From: Streptococcus devriesei DSM 19639
GTDB taxonomy: Bacteria; Bacillota; Bacilli; Lactobacillales; Streptococcaceae
DNA length: 64,000 nucleotides
Assembly (NCBI RefSeq): GCF_000423725.1
Contig: NZ_AUIN01000018.1
Span: 1-64,000 of the forward strand
Direction: 5' to 3'
Positions 18,352 through 26,519 of this stretch are shown piece after piece (within the stretch, counting starts at the first letter, position 1; each line of letters begins with the position of its first letter). The notes beneath the pieces were generated by a model. The model ran no database searches. It was not told where the DNA came from and was given only the letters and a program-made list of their open reading frames with translations. A program made the translations under genes and the position numbers.

Positions 18352-20154
18352 ATGAAAAGAAATTATTTAGATCATCAGGCACAGCGTTTTTCAATCCGTA
18401 AATATTCGTTTGGAGCGGTTTCTGTTCTTATTGGCTGTCTCTTGTTTCTGGGTGCTCAAAATATTTCTGCAGATGAAGTGACAAGTCCGCTTTCAACAGC
18501 TGAAACCACGGTGACTCAGCCAGCTGTTTCTGAAACTGAAGCTAATCAAGACAGTCAGGCAGCATCAGTTGCTGCTGTTCAGCCTGAAAATGAACCTGTC
18601 AGGACAGCTGAAGCAGAAACCAGCAGGCAAACAGCAGAGGTTCCTGCAGCTAACACGAGCACTGCTGTCAGCCCCGCTCCTGAAAATCCTTCTGCTGTCT
18701 CCTCAAAACCAGTCAGCGAAGCCAAAGCTTCTGCTGTGACAAGCGAGGTTAAACCTGCTGCTCAGACAGTAGAAAAGCCTGCTCCTGTAAGCAGCAAGTC
18801 TGCGGTCAGCACTCCAGCTCGCACTAGCAGTAAGGTCAGTGTCAAAGCAGTTCAGCAGCCTGTGAAAAAAACGACAGTCGCTTCAGCAGTTTCTCTTGCG
18901 CTCCAAGGCAACTATACCTTTAAAAAACAAACGCCCGTCAAAAATCAACCTAAAATGTCCAGTACAACCCAGTTCTTCTTTAATGCGGGAGATAAGGTCT
19001 ATTATGACAAAGTTCTGAATACTGACGGACATCAATGGTTAAGTTATATTTCCTACAGCGGCACTCGCCGCTACGCTCCAATCGGGGTAACGTCTTCTGT
19101 ACCTGCAGTGCCAAAACCTGCAGATACGAAACCATCTCTTCCGGCTTCCGGAACTTATCATTTTACCAAGCAGGCAGATGTGAAAAATCAGCCTAAAATG
19201 TCCAGTCCGACCCAATTCTCCTTTTATAAGGGTGACCAAGTTTATTATGATAAAGTTCTGACTGCGGATAATCACCAATGGATTAGCTACATTTCTTACA
19301 GCGGTATCCGCCGCTATGTGGTTATTGCTTCACTGACCTCACCAGCCAAACCGCAGCCAAAACCGGCAGCTCCGCAAGCAGCCGGCAGCATTAACATTCA
19401 AAATAAGACCGCTCAGCAGTTTGATGTTCTGATTTCTAAGGTTTCAAGCAATCAAACCATTAAAGAAGTCAGAGTTCCTGTCTGGTCAGACCAAAGCGGT
19501 CAGGATGATATTGTTTGGTATAAGGCAGCCAAAGCAGCAGATGGCAATTATAAGGTTACTGTAAAAATCAGCGAACATAAAAATAACACTGGTAAATATC
19601 ATGTTCACCTCTACTACCTGCTGGACAGCGGTCAGCAGATTGGCGTCGGAACTGCTGCAACGACTATTGAAACAGCTAAGCCATCTCCATCAGCACCGGC
19701 TAAGTCAACTCTTCCGGCTTCCGGAACATATACTTTCACAGCCAAGACAGATGTTAAAAATGAAGCCAGAATGTCCAGCCCAACCCAGTTCTTCTTTAAT
19801 AAGGGAGATAAGGTCTTTTATGACAAGGTCCTAGAAACTGACGGCCATCAATGGCTCAGCTACGTATCCTACAGCGGTATTCGCCGCTATGCTCCAATAG
19901 CTGTACTTTCATCAAAGAATAGCGGCCAATCCAGTCAGCCGGCACCAGCAAAACCAAATCTTCCTGCTCAAGGTACCTATACCTTTACCAAGGAAGTCAG
20001 TGTGAAAAATGCAGCTAAAATGTCCAGCCCAACCCAATTCACATTTAGAGCAGGTGAAAGCATTAATTACGATAAGGTTCTGACCGCAGATGGTCATCAA
20101 TGGCTCAGCTATGTATCTTACAGTGGTATTCGCCGCTATGTTCTCTTTGCTTAA
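18352..20154 (+). CDS. Secreted cell-wall protein with four SH3-like repeats and one Bsp-like domain
   Basis: A 600-residue exported protein. A YSIRK-type signal (RFSIRKYSFGAVSVLIG, about 12-28) ends near ISADEV. An Ala/Ser/Thr/Pro-rich linker runs to about 180. Then come about 60-residue SH3-like modules near 182-245 and 263-325, a GBS Bsp-like domain near 343-440, and two more modules near 455-520 and 538-600. Each SH3-like module ends in QWLSY(I/V)SYSG-RRY. There is no LPXTG motif, C-terminal membrane anchor or catalytic domain, so it probably binds the wall through its repeats. In position it matches the S. mutans 40-kDa cell-wall protein gene. Confidence 0.85.
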   Translation: MKRNYLDHQAQRFSIRKYSFGAVSVLIGCLLFLGAQNISADEVTSPLSTAETTVTQPAVSETEANQDSQAASVAAVQPENEPVRTAEAETSRQTAEVPAANTSTAVSPAPENPSAVSSKPVSEAKASAVTSEVKPAAQTVEKPAPVSSKSAVSTPARTSSKVSVKAVQQPVKKTTVASAVSLALQGNYTFKKQTPVKNQPKMSSTTQFFFNAGDKVYYDKVLNTDGHQWLSYISYSGTRRYAPIGVTSSVPAVPKPADTKPSLPASGTYHFTKQADVKNQPKMSSPTQFSFYKGDQVYYDKVLTADNHQWISYISYSGIRRYVVIASLTSPAKPQPKPAAPQAAGSINIQNKTAQQFDVLISKVSSNQTIKEVRVPVWSDQSGQDDIVWYKAAKAADGNYKVTVKISEHKNNTGKYHVHLYYLLDSGQQIGVGTAATTIETAKPSPSAPAKSTLPASGTYTFTAKTDVKNEARMSSPTQFFFNKGDKVFYDKVLETDGHQWLSYVSYSGIRRYAPIAVLSSKNSGQSSQPAPAKPNLPAQGTYTFTKEVSVKNAAKMSSPTQFTFRAGESINYDKVLTADGHQWLSYVSYSGIRRYVLFA

Positions 20155-20161
20155 TAACAGG

Positions 20162-20210
20162 CCTCCGGAAAGCAGCGCAGTAAAGACGGCGTCACTTTCC
20201 GGAGGTTTTT
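20162..20210 (+). terminator. Terminator after SH3-repeat protein
   Basis: Stem CCTCCGGAAAG / CTTTCCGGAGG enclosing a long loop, followed by five T. Confidence 0.85.
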
Positions 20211-20346
20211 GTTTTGAAAACGTGTTATTGCTCCATTCTAAAATAAAAAACTATCAATTTATGCTATTTATGTTATAATAATTAGGTTGCACATACTAAT
20301 AAGTTTAATGAGGCAGCTTCGCACTGCCTTTTAGAAAGAGAAACCA

Positions 20347-21906
20347 TTGAAATTTACAGAATTAAACCTAACAGAAGACATTCTTTCGGCTGTTGAAAAA
20401 GCCGGCTTTACTGAGCCCTCACCTATCCAAGAATTGACTATTCCTCTGGCTTTGGAAGGAAAAGATGTTATTGGTCAGGCTCAGACAGGAACCGGGAAAA
20501 CAGCGGCTTTTGGCCTGCCGACTTTAAATAAGATTGATATTGCCAGCAACTTGGTGCAGGCGCTTGTAATTGCTCCGACACGTGAGCTGGCTGTTCAAAG
20601 TCAGGAAGAGCTGTTTCGTTTTGGCCGTGAAAAAGGTGTTAAGGTGCGTTCGGTTTACGGCGGCTCCAGCATTGAAAAGCAGATTAAGGCTCTGAAATCA
20701 GGTGCCCATATTGTTGTCGGTACGCCGGGACGCCTGCTCGACTTAATTAAACGCAAAGCACTTAAACTGAATCATGTTGAAACCTTAATCCTTGATGAAG
20801 CCGATGAAATGCTTAATATGGGCTTTTTAGAGGATATTGAGGCAATTATCTCCCGGGTTCCGGAAACACGTCAGACCCTCTTGTTTTCAGCAACCATGCC
20901 GGAGGCTATTAAGCGCATCGGCGTGCAGTTTATGAAAAATCCAGAGCATGTCAGAATTGCCGCTAAGGAACTGACAACCGATCTTGTTGACCAATATTAT
21001 GTCCGTGTCAAGGAACAGGAAAAGTTTGATACCATGACGCGTCTCATAGATGTGGAGCAGCCTGACCTTGCGATTGTATTTGGCCGGACCAAGCGCCGAG
21101 TGGATGAGCTGACCCGCGGTTTGAAATTGCGCGGCTACCGTGCAGAAGGTATTCACGGTGATTTGGACCAGGGGAAACGCCTGCGTGTTCTTCGTGATTT
21201 TAAAAATGATACGCTTGATATTTTGGTGGCGACAGACGTTGCTGCACGCGGACTTGATATCTCGGGCGTCACTCATGTCTATAATTATGATATTCCTCAG
21301 GATCCGGAAAGCTATGTTCACCGTATCGGCCGTACGGGCCGTGCCGGCAGACACGGGCAGTCCATTACCTTTGTTTCGCCAAATGAAATGGGCTACCTGC
21401 AAATCATTGAAAATCTGACCAAAAAACGCATGAAAGGGATGAAACCAGCTACTGCAGAGGAAGCCTTTCATGCTACTAAGAAAGTTGCTCTTAAGAAAAT
21501 TGAACGTGATTTTGAAGATGATAATATTCGTTCTAATTTTGAAAAATTCACAGATGATGCTCAGAAATTAGCTGCTGAATTTTCATCGGAAGAGCTGGCG
21601 CAGTATATCCTGACTCTGACCGTTCAAGATCCGGAAATGATGCCTAAGGTCGAAATTGCCAGAGAAAAACCGCTGCCCTTTAAATTTGGCGGCGGCAAGG
21701 GCGGAAGCGGACGCCGTCGTGATGACCGCCGCGGCAGCCGTCGTGATTACGGTGACAGCCGCAATCGTGACAGAAGCCGCCGTGAATTCAAGCGGGTATC
21801 CAACAAGAACCGCAAGGATTTTGAAAACAAGGGCAACAAACGTCCGCATCGTACTTCCAGCGAAAAACAAAGCGGCTTCACTATCCGCAACAAAGGTGAC
21901 AGATAA
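20347..21906 (+). CDS. cshA: DEAD-box RNA helicase CshA
   Basis: ATP-dependent RNA helicase of the RNA-degradation and cold-adaptation type. The 519-residue protein shows the Q motif (TEPSPIQE), [18 protein letters not shown] (LDEADEML), [13 protein letters not shown] and HRIGRTGR. The C terminus from about 440 is Arg/Gly/Asp-rich and basic, as in CshA. The start is TTG 20347; it reads KFTELNL and no ATG is placed better. SD is AGAAAGAG. Confidence 0.93.
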   Translation: MKFTELNLTEDILSAVEKAGFTEPSPIQELTIPLALEGKDVIGQAQTGTGKTAAFGLPTLNKIDIASNLVQALVIAPTRELAVQSQEELFRFGREKGVKVRSVYGGSSIEKQIKALKSGAHIVVGTPGRLLDLIKRKALKLNHVETLILDEADEMLNMGFLEDIEAIISRVPETRQTLLFSATMPEAIKRIGVQFMKNPEHVRIAAKELTTDLVDQYYVRVKEQEKFDTMTRLIDVEQPDLAIVFGRTKRRVDELTRGLKLRGYRAEGIHGDLDQGKRLRVLRDFKNDTLDILVATDVAARGLDISGVTHVYNYDIPQDPESYVHRIGRTGRAGRHGQSITFVSPNEMGYLQIIENLTKKRMKGMKPATAEEAFHATKKVALKKIERDFEDDNIRSNFEKFTDDAQKLAAEFSSEELAQYILTLTVQDPEMMPKVEIAREKPLPFKFGGGKGGSGRRRDDRRGSRRDYGDSRNRDRSRREFKRVSNKNRKDFENKGNKRPHRTSSEKQSGFTIRNKGDR

Positions 21907-21913
21907 CCCTTCA

Positions 21914-21951
21914 AACTCTCCTGAAACATGTGTTTCAGGAGAGTTTTTTTT
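21914..21951 (+). terminator. Terminator of cshA (first of two copies)
   Basis: Stem AACTCTCCTGAAACA / TGTTTCAGGAGAGTT followed by eight T. Nearly the same hairpin recurs at 23559-23596, on the other side of the bacteriocin island. Confidence 0.9.
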
Positions 21952-22171
21952 GAAAAATTTAAATAAAGGTAGTGGTTTAAGAAAAATTGTCAGAAAATTT
22001 TCTCTCTTTTTGTGCTTCAGTATCAATTTGATTAAATAGGCCAAATTACTATTGAATCAGAAATAATTAAGGATTAGAATGTACGTATAGTTTTTACAAG
22101 GAAATATTTCCTTGTAAAATTAAAAAAACTTGTAAGTTGATAAGCTTACTGTGAAATTTTAGGAGGATTTT

Positions 22172-22417
22172 ATGAATACAACATTAGACTCAATGGCCTT
22201 TGATAATTTTGAGGCAGTAGGTCAAACTGAGCTTTCAGAAGTTGATGGTGGGGGATATGTCATAGCTGCACTTGCTGGGATTGCAGTTGGAGTTGCTGCG
22301 GTAGCAGCTGCACCAGAAACAGCTGGCTCTTCTATTGGAGTTGGAGTTAAAGCTGGTGTTCCCGTAGCTCTTGCAGGATTGGCAATTCATTGTCCGGGAC
22401 TTCCAGCTTGGGTCTAA
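22172..22417 (+). CDS. Double-glycine-leader bacteriocin-like peptide 1
   Basis: An 81-residue precursor. The leader MNTTLDSMAFDNFEAVGQ then TELSEVDGG ends in Gly-Gly at residue 27, the cut site of ComA/NlmT-type peptidase transporters. The 54-residue product is strongly hydrophobic and rich in Gly and Ala with GxxxG spacing and a single Cys near the end, like class II bacteriocins. ATG 22172 follows AGGAGG. A perfect 28-bp palindrome (about 22094-22121, half TTTTACAAGGAAAT) lies upstream and may be regulatory. No transporter is in the window. Confidence 0.85.
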   Translation: MNTTLDSMAFDNFEAVGQTELSEVDGGGYVIAALAGIAVGVAAVAAAPETAGSSIGVGVKAGVPVALAGLAIHCPGLPAWV

Positions 22418-22437
22418 TGTGGTAAGGAGTTGTTTTT

Positions 22438-22671
22438 ATGAACTCATTAGCGTTTGAACGATTTGAAAATTTAAAATCAGACCAACTTTCTGAAATTGAT
22501 GGAGAAGGATATATCTTGGCTGCACTTGCTGGGATTGGGGTTGGAGTTGGAGCGGCATTAGCCGCACCGGAAACAGGTGGTACTTCTATTGCAGTTGGGG
22601 TAAAGTACGGTGTTCCTGCAGCCCTCGCAGGTCTGGCAACTCACCTTCCAGGACTTCCAGCTTGGATCTAA
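22438..22671 (+). CDS. Bacteriocin-like peptide 2 with altered leader end (Gly-Glu)
   Basis: A 77-residue paralogue of peptide 1, 20 bases downstream with its own AAGGAG SD. The mature regions are clearly homologous (both have AALAGI, APET, GVK and GLPAW). The leader ends ...LSEIDGE instead of ...LSEVDGG, so the residue before the expected cut is Glu and the double glycine is lost. Either processing is impaired or the peptidase tolerates it. The pair may act as a two-peptide bacteriocin or be a tandem duplication. Confidence 0.82.
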   Translation: MNSLAFERFENLKSDQLSEIDGEGYILAALAGIGVGVGAALAAPETGGTSIAVGVKYGVPAALAGLATHLPGLPAWI

Positions 22672-22689
22672 AAGATAAGGAGTGATTTT

Positions 22690-22860
22690 ATGTCTTTAAA
22701 AAAATTACAGCATCTATTATTAGACAGTTTACCTTTTATGCTGTTAATTCCTATAATCTTTCCTTTTAAATATATGAATCTTATTATTTTTATTGTGATG
22801 TTGATTCAGAGTTTCGCTGGTATCATGATTATGGCAAAAATAAAGCATTCTGAGAATTAG
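22690..22860 (+). CDS. Small membrane protein, probable bacteriocin immunity
   Basis: A 56-residue frame with ATG 22690 behind AAGGAG, 18 bases after peptide 2. It has two hydrophobic segments around FPFKYMN and a short charged C terminus (KIKHSEN). Size, position and topology fit small immunity proteins; I do not recognise the family. Confidence 0.65.
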   Translation: MSLKKLQHLLLDSLPFMLLIPIIFPFKYMNLIIFIVMLIQSFAGIMIMAKIKHSEN

Positions 22861-22873
22861 GAAGAACAATGTC

Positions 22874-23014
22874 ATGGAAAGATTTTCTGGACTTCTATTG
22901 ATGCTGGTTCTCTGTGCTTTAGCAGTTATTTCTTACCGCAGTAAACATATTATTGTTTCATTTATTTGCCTGTTTCTTTTTCTCGGCCTTTGTATCTACA
23001 GTATTTTACACTAA
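22874..23014 (+). CDS. 46-residue hydrophobic peptide in bacteriocin island
   Basis: Frame from ATG 22874 with two hydrophobic stretches (LLLMLVLCALAVIS and IIVSFICLFLFLGLCIY) joined by YRSKH. A GGAAGAA tract at 22860-22866 could serve as SD. Another small putative immunity or accessory protein. Support is position and composition only. Confidence 0.45.
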   Translation: MERFSGLLLMLVLCALAVISYRSKHIIVSFICLFLFLGLCIYSILH

Positions 23015-23017
23015 AAA

Positions 23018-23089
23018 ACAGAAGCAGCAGGTATTATTAACGGTGCCGTTGCAAGCGGAAGTTGGTATTTAATAACGGGAGGCGATTGA
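23018..23089 (+). pseudogene. Fragment of a bacteriocin C terminus
   Basis: A short open stretch reads TEAAGIINGAVASGSWYL, Gly/Ala-rich like the mature parts of these peptides, but has no start codon or leader. Probably a relic of a third peptide gene. Confidence 0.35.
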
Positions 23090-23097
23090 GATTAATT

Positions 23098-23193
23098 ATG
23101 AAGTATATTGCACTTATAATCATCGGTGCTATATCAGCAATTGTCGGGCAAATTATTTTGAAGAAAAGAAATAAAAACATGGTAACAAAGTGA
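23098..23193 (+). CDS. 31-residue single-span membrane peptide
   Basis: ATG 23098, MKYIALIIIGAISAIVGQII then a basic tail (LKKRNKN). GGGAGG lies 14 bases upstream, a long spacing. It resembles the peptide at 2193-2270 in length, single helix and basic end, and both sit next to bacteriocin relics, so they may be members of one immunity or helper family. Confidence 0.45.
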   Translation: MKYIALIIIGAISAIVGQIILKKRNKNMVTK

Positions 23194-23391
23194 TGAAGTC
23201 TTCTCCTATCGGAGGTTTTGTCGCTACTTTCTTGATGATTTTGTGGCAGTGGATATCGCTTATCTTTCTGAATCAGACGGAGGCGGTTTGATACTTGGTA
23301 TTACGAGTGCTACCGTAGGTGGTGTAATTCGTGCTGTGCTTCTGGCAGATTTGCAGGACTTGCAATCACAGCCCCTATCTCTTGGCTATAA
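23194..23391 (+). pseudogene. Frameshifted bacteriocin precursor
   Basis: One frame gives a leader-like DDFVAVDIAYLSESDGGG followed by LILGITSATVGGVI. The expected C terminus FAGLAITAPISWL, then stop at 23391, is in another frame, so at least one indel separates them. That C terminus matches the peptides near 43.5 kb (LAITTPISPI, SIHTPISWL). No proper start codon is seen for the leader. Confidence 0.65.
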
Positions 23392-23558
23392 TTTCCTATC
23401 AAGAATACTGGAATTAAATGGGATGCTTAAACAATTAATAGTATTTCATACTTTGCCTAAGAATCCGTTATCCCCGCCTGCATCATGGTGTTGGGGGATT
23501 TTTTAGGATCTCAGTTATTTTGCAAAATAAGAGCAATAAGTGTGACAGATAAAAAATC

Positions 23559-23596
23559 AACTCTCCTGAAACAAAATGGTTTCAGGAGAGTTTTTT
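23559..23596 (+). terminator. Second copy of the cshA-type terminator
   Basis: Stem AACTCTCCTGAAACaaaatGGTTTCAGGAGAGTT plus six T. The arms are the same as at 21914-21951; only the loop differs. It closes the bacteriocin island. Confidence 0.85.
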
Positions 23597-23742
23597 ATGT
23601 TTGGACTATCTTGCTAAGCGCTGCAGTCTGGATTTTTGATGGTTTGAAAATTTAGGCTGGCGAAACTCGTTCACGTTTAGCCCTCTGCTTTTGTGAGTGC
23701 ATTTTTTCTAAAATTTTTCTGGAAAAGATGTACCCAATTAAG

Positions 23743-23758
23743 AAAGAAAACGCTTTAT
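23743..23758 (+). promoter_or_regulatory. Candidate CcpA (cre) site
   Basis: AAAGAAAACGCTTTAT fits the catabolite-response consensus (core AAACGCTTT) and lies about 40-50 bases before the PTS operon, next to a -10-like TATGATAG. Glucose repression of the operon is inferred. Confidence 0.55.
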
Positions 23759-23796
23759 TTAGTGATATGATAGATTTAGAAAATATCTCGGGATAA

Positions 23797-24279
23797 ATGA
23801 TAAAAGGAGGGATTAAACTGTTAAGTAAACAATTAAAAACAGCCTTTATTCAGTTGGATATTGAGGTAAATAATTTTGAAGAAGCTATTCGGGAATCCAT
23901 GCTGCCTCTAAAAGAAGATGCTGCCATTTCGCAGCAATATATTGATGAAGTGATTAAAATTTATCATGAAACAGGTCCTTATATTGTACTCACAAGACAT
24001 GTTGCTCTGCCTCATGCTCCGGGACATTTGGGGGCCAAAAAGGTGGCAATTGGCTTTACAAGGCTTAAGCATCCTGTCATGTCAGGTAACAAGGACAATG
24101 ATCCGGTGAAATTTTTATTTCCGCTCAGTGCTCCTGATAGCCACTCCCATATTGCATTGCTGTCAGAACTGGCAGATCTGCTTGGGGACCCTGATTTTCT
24201 GGAAGAGATGGCTGTTGTAGAAAATTCTGAGGAGTTTATTACATTTTTAGAAGAATACGAAGGAGGCCAAAATGTATAA
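23797..24279 (+). CDS. PTS EIIA, ascorbate/mannitol-type
   Basis: Phosphocarrier domain that passes phosphate from HPr to EIIB. The phosphorylatable histidine lies in LTRHVALPHAPGH at about residue 70-78, the EIIA-2 signature. The start is unclear: ATG 23797 precedes the only strong SD (AAGGAGG, 23804-23810), which is well spaced for CTG at 23818. Translation may therefore begin at CTG (or ATT 23812), giving about 153 residues. It overlaps the IIB gene by 8 bases. Confidence 0.85.
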   Translation: MIKGGIKLLSKQLKTAFIQLDIEVNNFEEAIRESMLPLKEDAAISQQYIDEVIKIYHETGPYIVLTRHVALPHAPGHLGAKKVAIGFTRLKHPVMSGNKDNDPVKFLFPLSAPDSHSHIALLSELADLLGDPDFLEEMAVVENSEEFITFLEEYEGGQNV

Positions 24280-24556
24280 AGCTTTAGTAGCGTGCCGTGC
24301 TGGTGTTGGTTCCAGCTTGATGCTGAAAATAAAAGTAACAGAAGTTATCAATGAAAATAATCTTCCTGTTGAAGTAGAGCATTCGTCTTTGGATGGTGTT
24401 CCAGGATTTGACGGTGATTTTATAATCACTCTAGTGGATGTGGCAGAAGAATTGCGTGAACAAGGCGTTAAGCAGACTGTTATCGGCATGACGAGTGTTG
24501 TTGATAAAAATGAAATAAAAGAAAAATTAGAAGCCGCCCTAAAAGAAAAAAATTAA
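24272..24556 (+). CDS. PTS EIIB, ascorbate (SgaB/UlaB) type
   Basis: A 94-residue EIIB with the phosphocysteine loop ACRAGVGSSLMLK at about 7-19, typical of ascorbate-type IIB. It lies between IIA and IIC with an AAGGAGG SD inside the end of the IIA gene, so the three are translated as one unit. Confidence 0.9.
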   Translation: MYKALVACRAGVGSSLMLKIKVTEVINENNLPVEVEHSSLDGVPGFDGDFIITLVDVAEELREQGVKQTVIGMTSVVDKNEIKEKLEAALKEKN

Positions 24557-24577
24557 GACGTAAAGGAGAAAGTGATT

Positions 24578-25840
24578 ATGAAATTCATCATTAGTTTTTT
24601 AAGTACGCCTGCTGTTTTATTGGGGCTGGTTGCTATGATTGGTCTGTTGGCACAGAAAAAACCAATGACAGATGTCTTGTGCGGGACTTTTAAAACGATT
24701 ATTGGTTTTTTGGTGTTCAGTGCGGGCGGAACTTTAATGACAACAGTTCTGCAAAATTTTAATACGCTCTTTCAAACAGGCTTTAAAATTACGGGTGTTA
24801 TTGCCTCTCCGGAAGCAGCAACAGCTTTAGCTCAGACTTCATTTGCTTTAGCTACTAGCTGTACTCTTATTTTAGGTTTTGTTATGAACCTGATTATTGC
24901 CCGTTTGACACCTTTTAAAAATATTTTCTTTACGACAGGTCACAGCCTTTTCTTTGCCTGCGTTCTAACACTGATCTTTAAGGCTCATCATTTCTCTGAT
25001 TTAGCCACTATTTTGCTCGGCGGTACACTGTTGGGATTCTTTTCAGCCTTTCTGCCGCAACTTTGCCAGCCGTTTATGAGAAAGATTACTGGCAGTGACG
25101 CTGCTGCTATCGGCCACTTTAACATGATCGGTTACGCTCTTTCAGGTTATATTGGAAAACTGTTTAAAAAACATGAAAAAAATTCGACAGAGAATATCAA
25201 CTTTCCTAAGTGGCTGTCCTTCTTTCGTGATTTTCTGATGGGCGTTGCCGTTATCATGCTGGTATTGTTCTATGTATCCGTTATCGCTGCCGGTAAAGGA
25301 GCAACTGACAAATTAGCCGGAGGAGCTCATTGGCTGGTATTTCCTTTTGTTCAAGCTTTTACCTTCACTGCAGGAATGTCCATTTTGATGACAGGAGTTA
25401 GAATGTTCTTGGCTGAGATAACTGCTGCCTTTGTGTCTATTTCTGAAAAATTCATTCCAAATTCTCGTCCAGCTCTAGATGTGCCAACAGTCTTTCCTTA
25501 TGCCCCTACGGCTGTCATTGTAGGCTTCTTATCTTCTTATACAGCAGGTTTATTAGCTGTTTTAGTCATGGCCGCCTTGAAATTTCCGGTTATTATTATT
25601 CCGGCAGCTCACATCTGTTTCTTTTCTGGCGGAACAGCAGGTGTGTTTGGAAATTCCACCGGAGGGTGGCGAGGAGCTATTCTCGGCTCCTTTGTTGTTG
25701 GTTTATTGCTGGCTTTCTTGCCGGTTGTCCTTTACCCGCTATATGGTTCTTTAGGCATTGAAGGTTCGACTTTCCCAAATGTAGACTATAATGTGACAGG
25801 AATTTTGCTTCATAAATTACTGAGTCTGTTTGGAATGTAA
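24578..25840 (+). CDS. PTS EIIC, ascorbate (SgaT/UlaA) type
   Basis: A 420-residue permease with about eleven hydrophobic segments. The N terminus (STPAVLLGLVAMIGLLAQKK) and the GGTAGVFGNSTGGWRGA motif near residue 350 mark the UlaA/SgaT family. I start at ATG 24578, nine bases after AAGGAG. The catabolic genes that follow are not the usual L-ascorbate set (no UlaG/D/E/F), so the substrate is probably another sugar acid or sugar. Confidence 0.9.
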   Translation: MKFIISFLSTPAVLLGLVAMIGLLAQKKPMTDVLCGTFKTIIGFLVFSAGGTLMTTVLQNFNTLFQTGFKITGVIASPEAATALAQTSFALATSCTLILGFVMNLIIARLTPFKNIFFTTGHSLFFACVLTLIFKAHHFSDLATILLGGTLLGFFSAFLPQLCQPFMRKITGSDAAAIGHFNMIGYALSGYIGKLFKKHEKNSTENINFPKWLSFFRDFLMGVAVIMLVLFYVSVIAAGKGATDKLAGGAHWLVFPFVQAFTFTAGMSILMTGVRMFLAEITAAFVSISEKFIPNSRPALDVPTVFPYAPTAVIVGFLSSYTAGLLAVLVMAALKFPVIIIPAAHICFFSGGTAGVFGNSTGGWRGAILGSFVVGLLLAFLPVVLYPLYGSLGIEGSTFPNVDYNVTGILLHKLLSLFGM

Positions 25841-25898
25841 TGATTTAACTTGACAAGATTTCTTGTTAAGTTTTTTTAGAAGAAAGAAGGGATTGAGT

Positions 25899-26519
25899 GT
25901 GAATACAAAAACAGTGACAGATTATATTAGCGCAATAGAAGAAAACTATCAGTATTTTCTCAAAAATGTGGTTCTTGAGGACTTAGAAAAGGCTGCCAAT
26001 TTAATTTTGCTTAGTAAAAAAGCAGGAGGGCGGGTCCATGTTACCGGCATAGGAAAACCCAGCCACATTGCTCAATATATTTCGGCCCTGCTTTCATCAA
26101 CAGGGACGAAAGCTTATTTTTTAGATGCTACTGAGACTGTCCATGGTTCAGCCGGTCAGGTTGAAGAGGGAGATGTTGTTATTGCTATTTCAAACAGCGG
26201 GGAAACTTTGGAATTAAAAGCCGCTATTTCAGCTCTGAAAAATATTGGTGCCAAATTAATTGGCGTCAGCGGTGGGAGAGATTCGTGGCTGGAAAAACAA
26301 TCAGATGTTTTTTTATATGCTGGTGTTATGAGCGAAGGAGATTCAACTAATAAACCGCCAAGATTATCTATTTTAGCAGAAGTAACAGTTTTGCAATGCC
26401 TATCAATCTTGCTTCAAGAAGCATCAGACTTAACAATGGAAAAATACTACAAGTGGCACCCAGGAGGACAGCTAGGCGATTCAGTCAGAAAACAATTAAA
26501 AACGGAGGATCAGTCATGA
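25899..26519 (+). CDS. SIS-domain sugar-phosphate isomerase (KpsF/GutQ-like, no CBS)
   Basis: A 206-residue protein with a single SIS domain (VHVTGIGKPSHIAQYIS, SNSGETLELK) ending in KWHPGGQLG, a signature of arabinose-5-phosphate isomerase relatives. It lacks the CBS pair of KdsD/KpsF. GTG 25899 is the best start (AGAAGG upstream); TTG 25893 is close by. It presumably interconverts the aldose and ketose forms of the imported sugar phosphate. Confidence 0.82.
   Translation: MNTKTVTDYISAIEENYQYFLKNVVLEDLEKAANLILLSKKAGGRVHVTGIGKPSHIAQYISALLSSTGTKAYFLDATETVHGSAGQVEEGDVVIAISNSGETLELKAAISALKNIGAKLIGVSGGRDSWLEKQSDVFLYAGVMSEGDSTNKPPRLSILAEVTVLQCLSILLQEASDLTMEKYYKWHPGGQLGDSVRKQLKTEDQS

Noticed and set aside
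20887-21471. 194-codon minus-strand frame in cshA
   Set aside because: Shadow of a well-supported helicase gene, without SD or known domains. The same applies to the long minus frames inside 40644-41228, 57040-57450 and 12124-12549.
22094-22121. 28-bp perfect palindrome as a terminator
   Set aside because: No T run follows on either strand; kept only as a possible operator in the entry for bacteriocin peptide 1.
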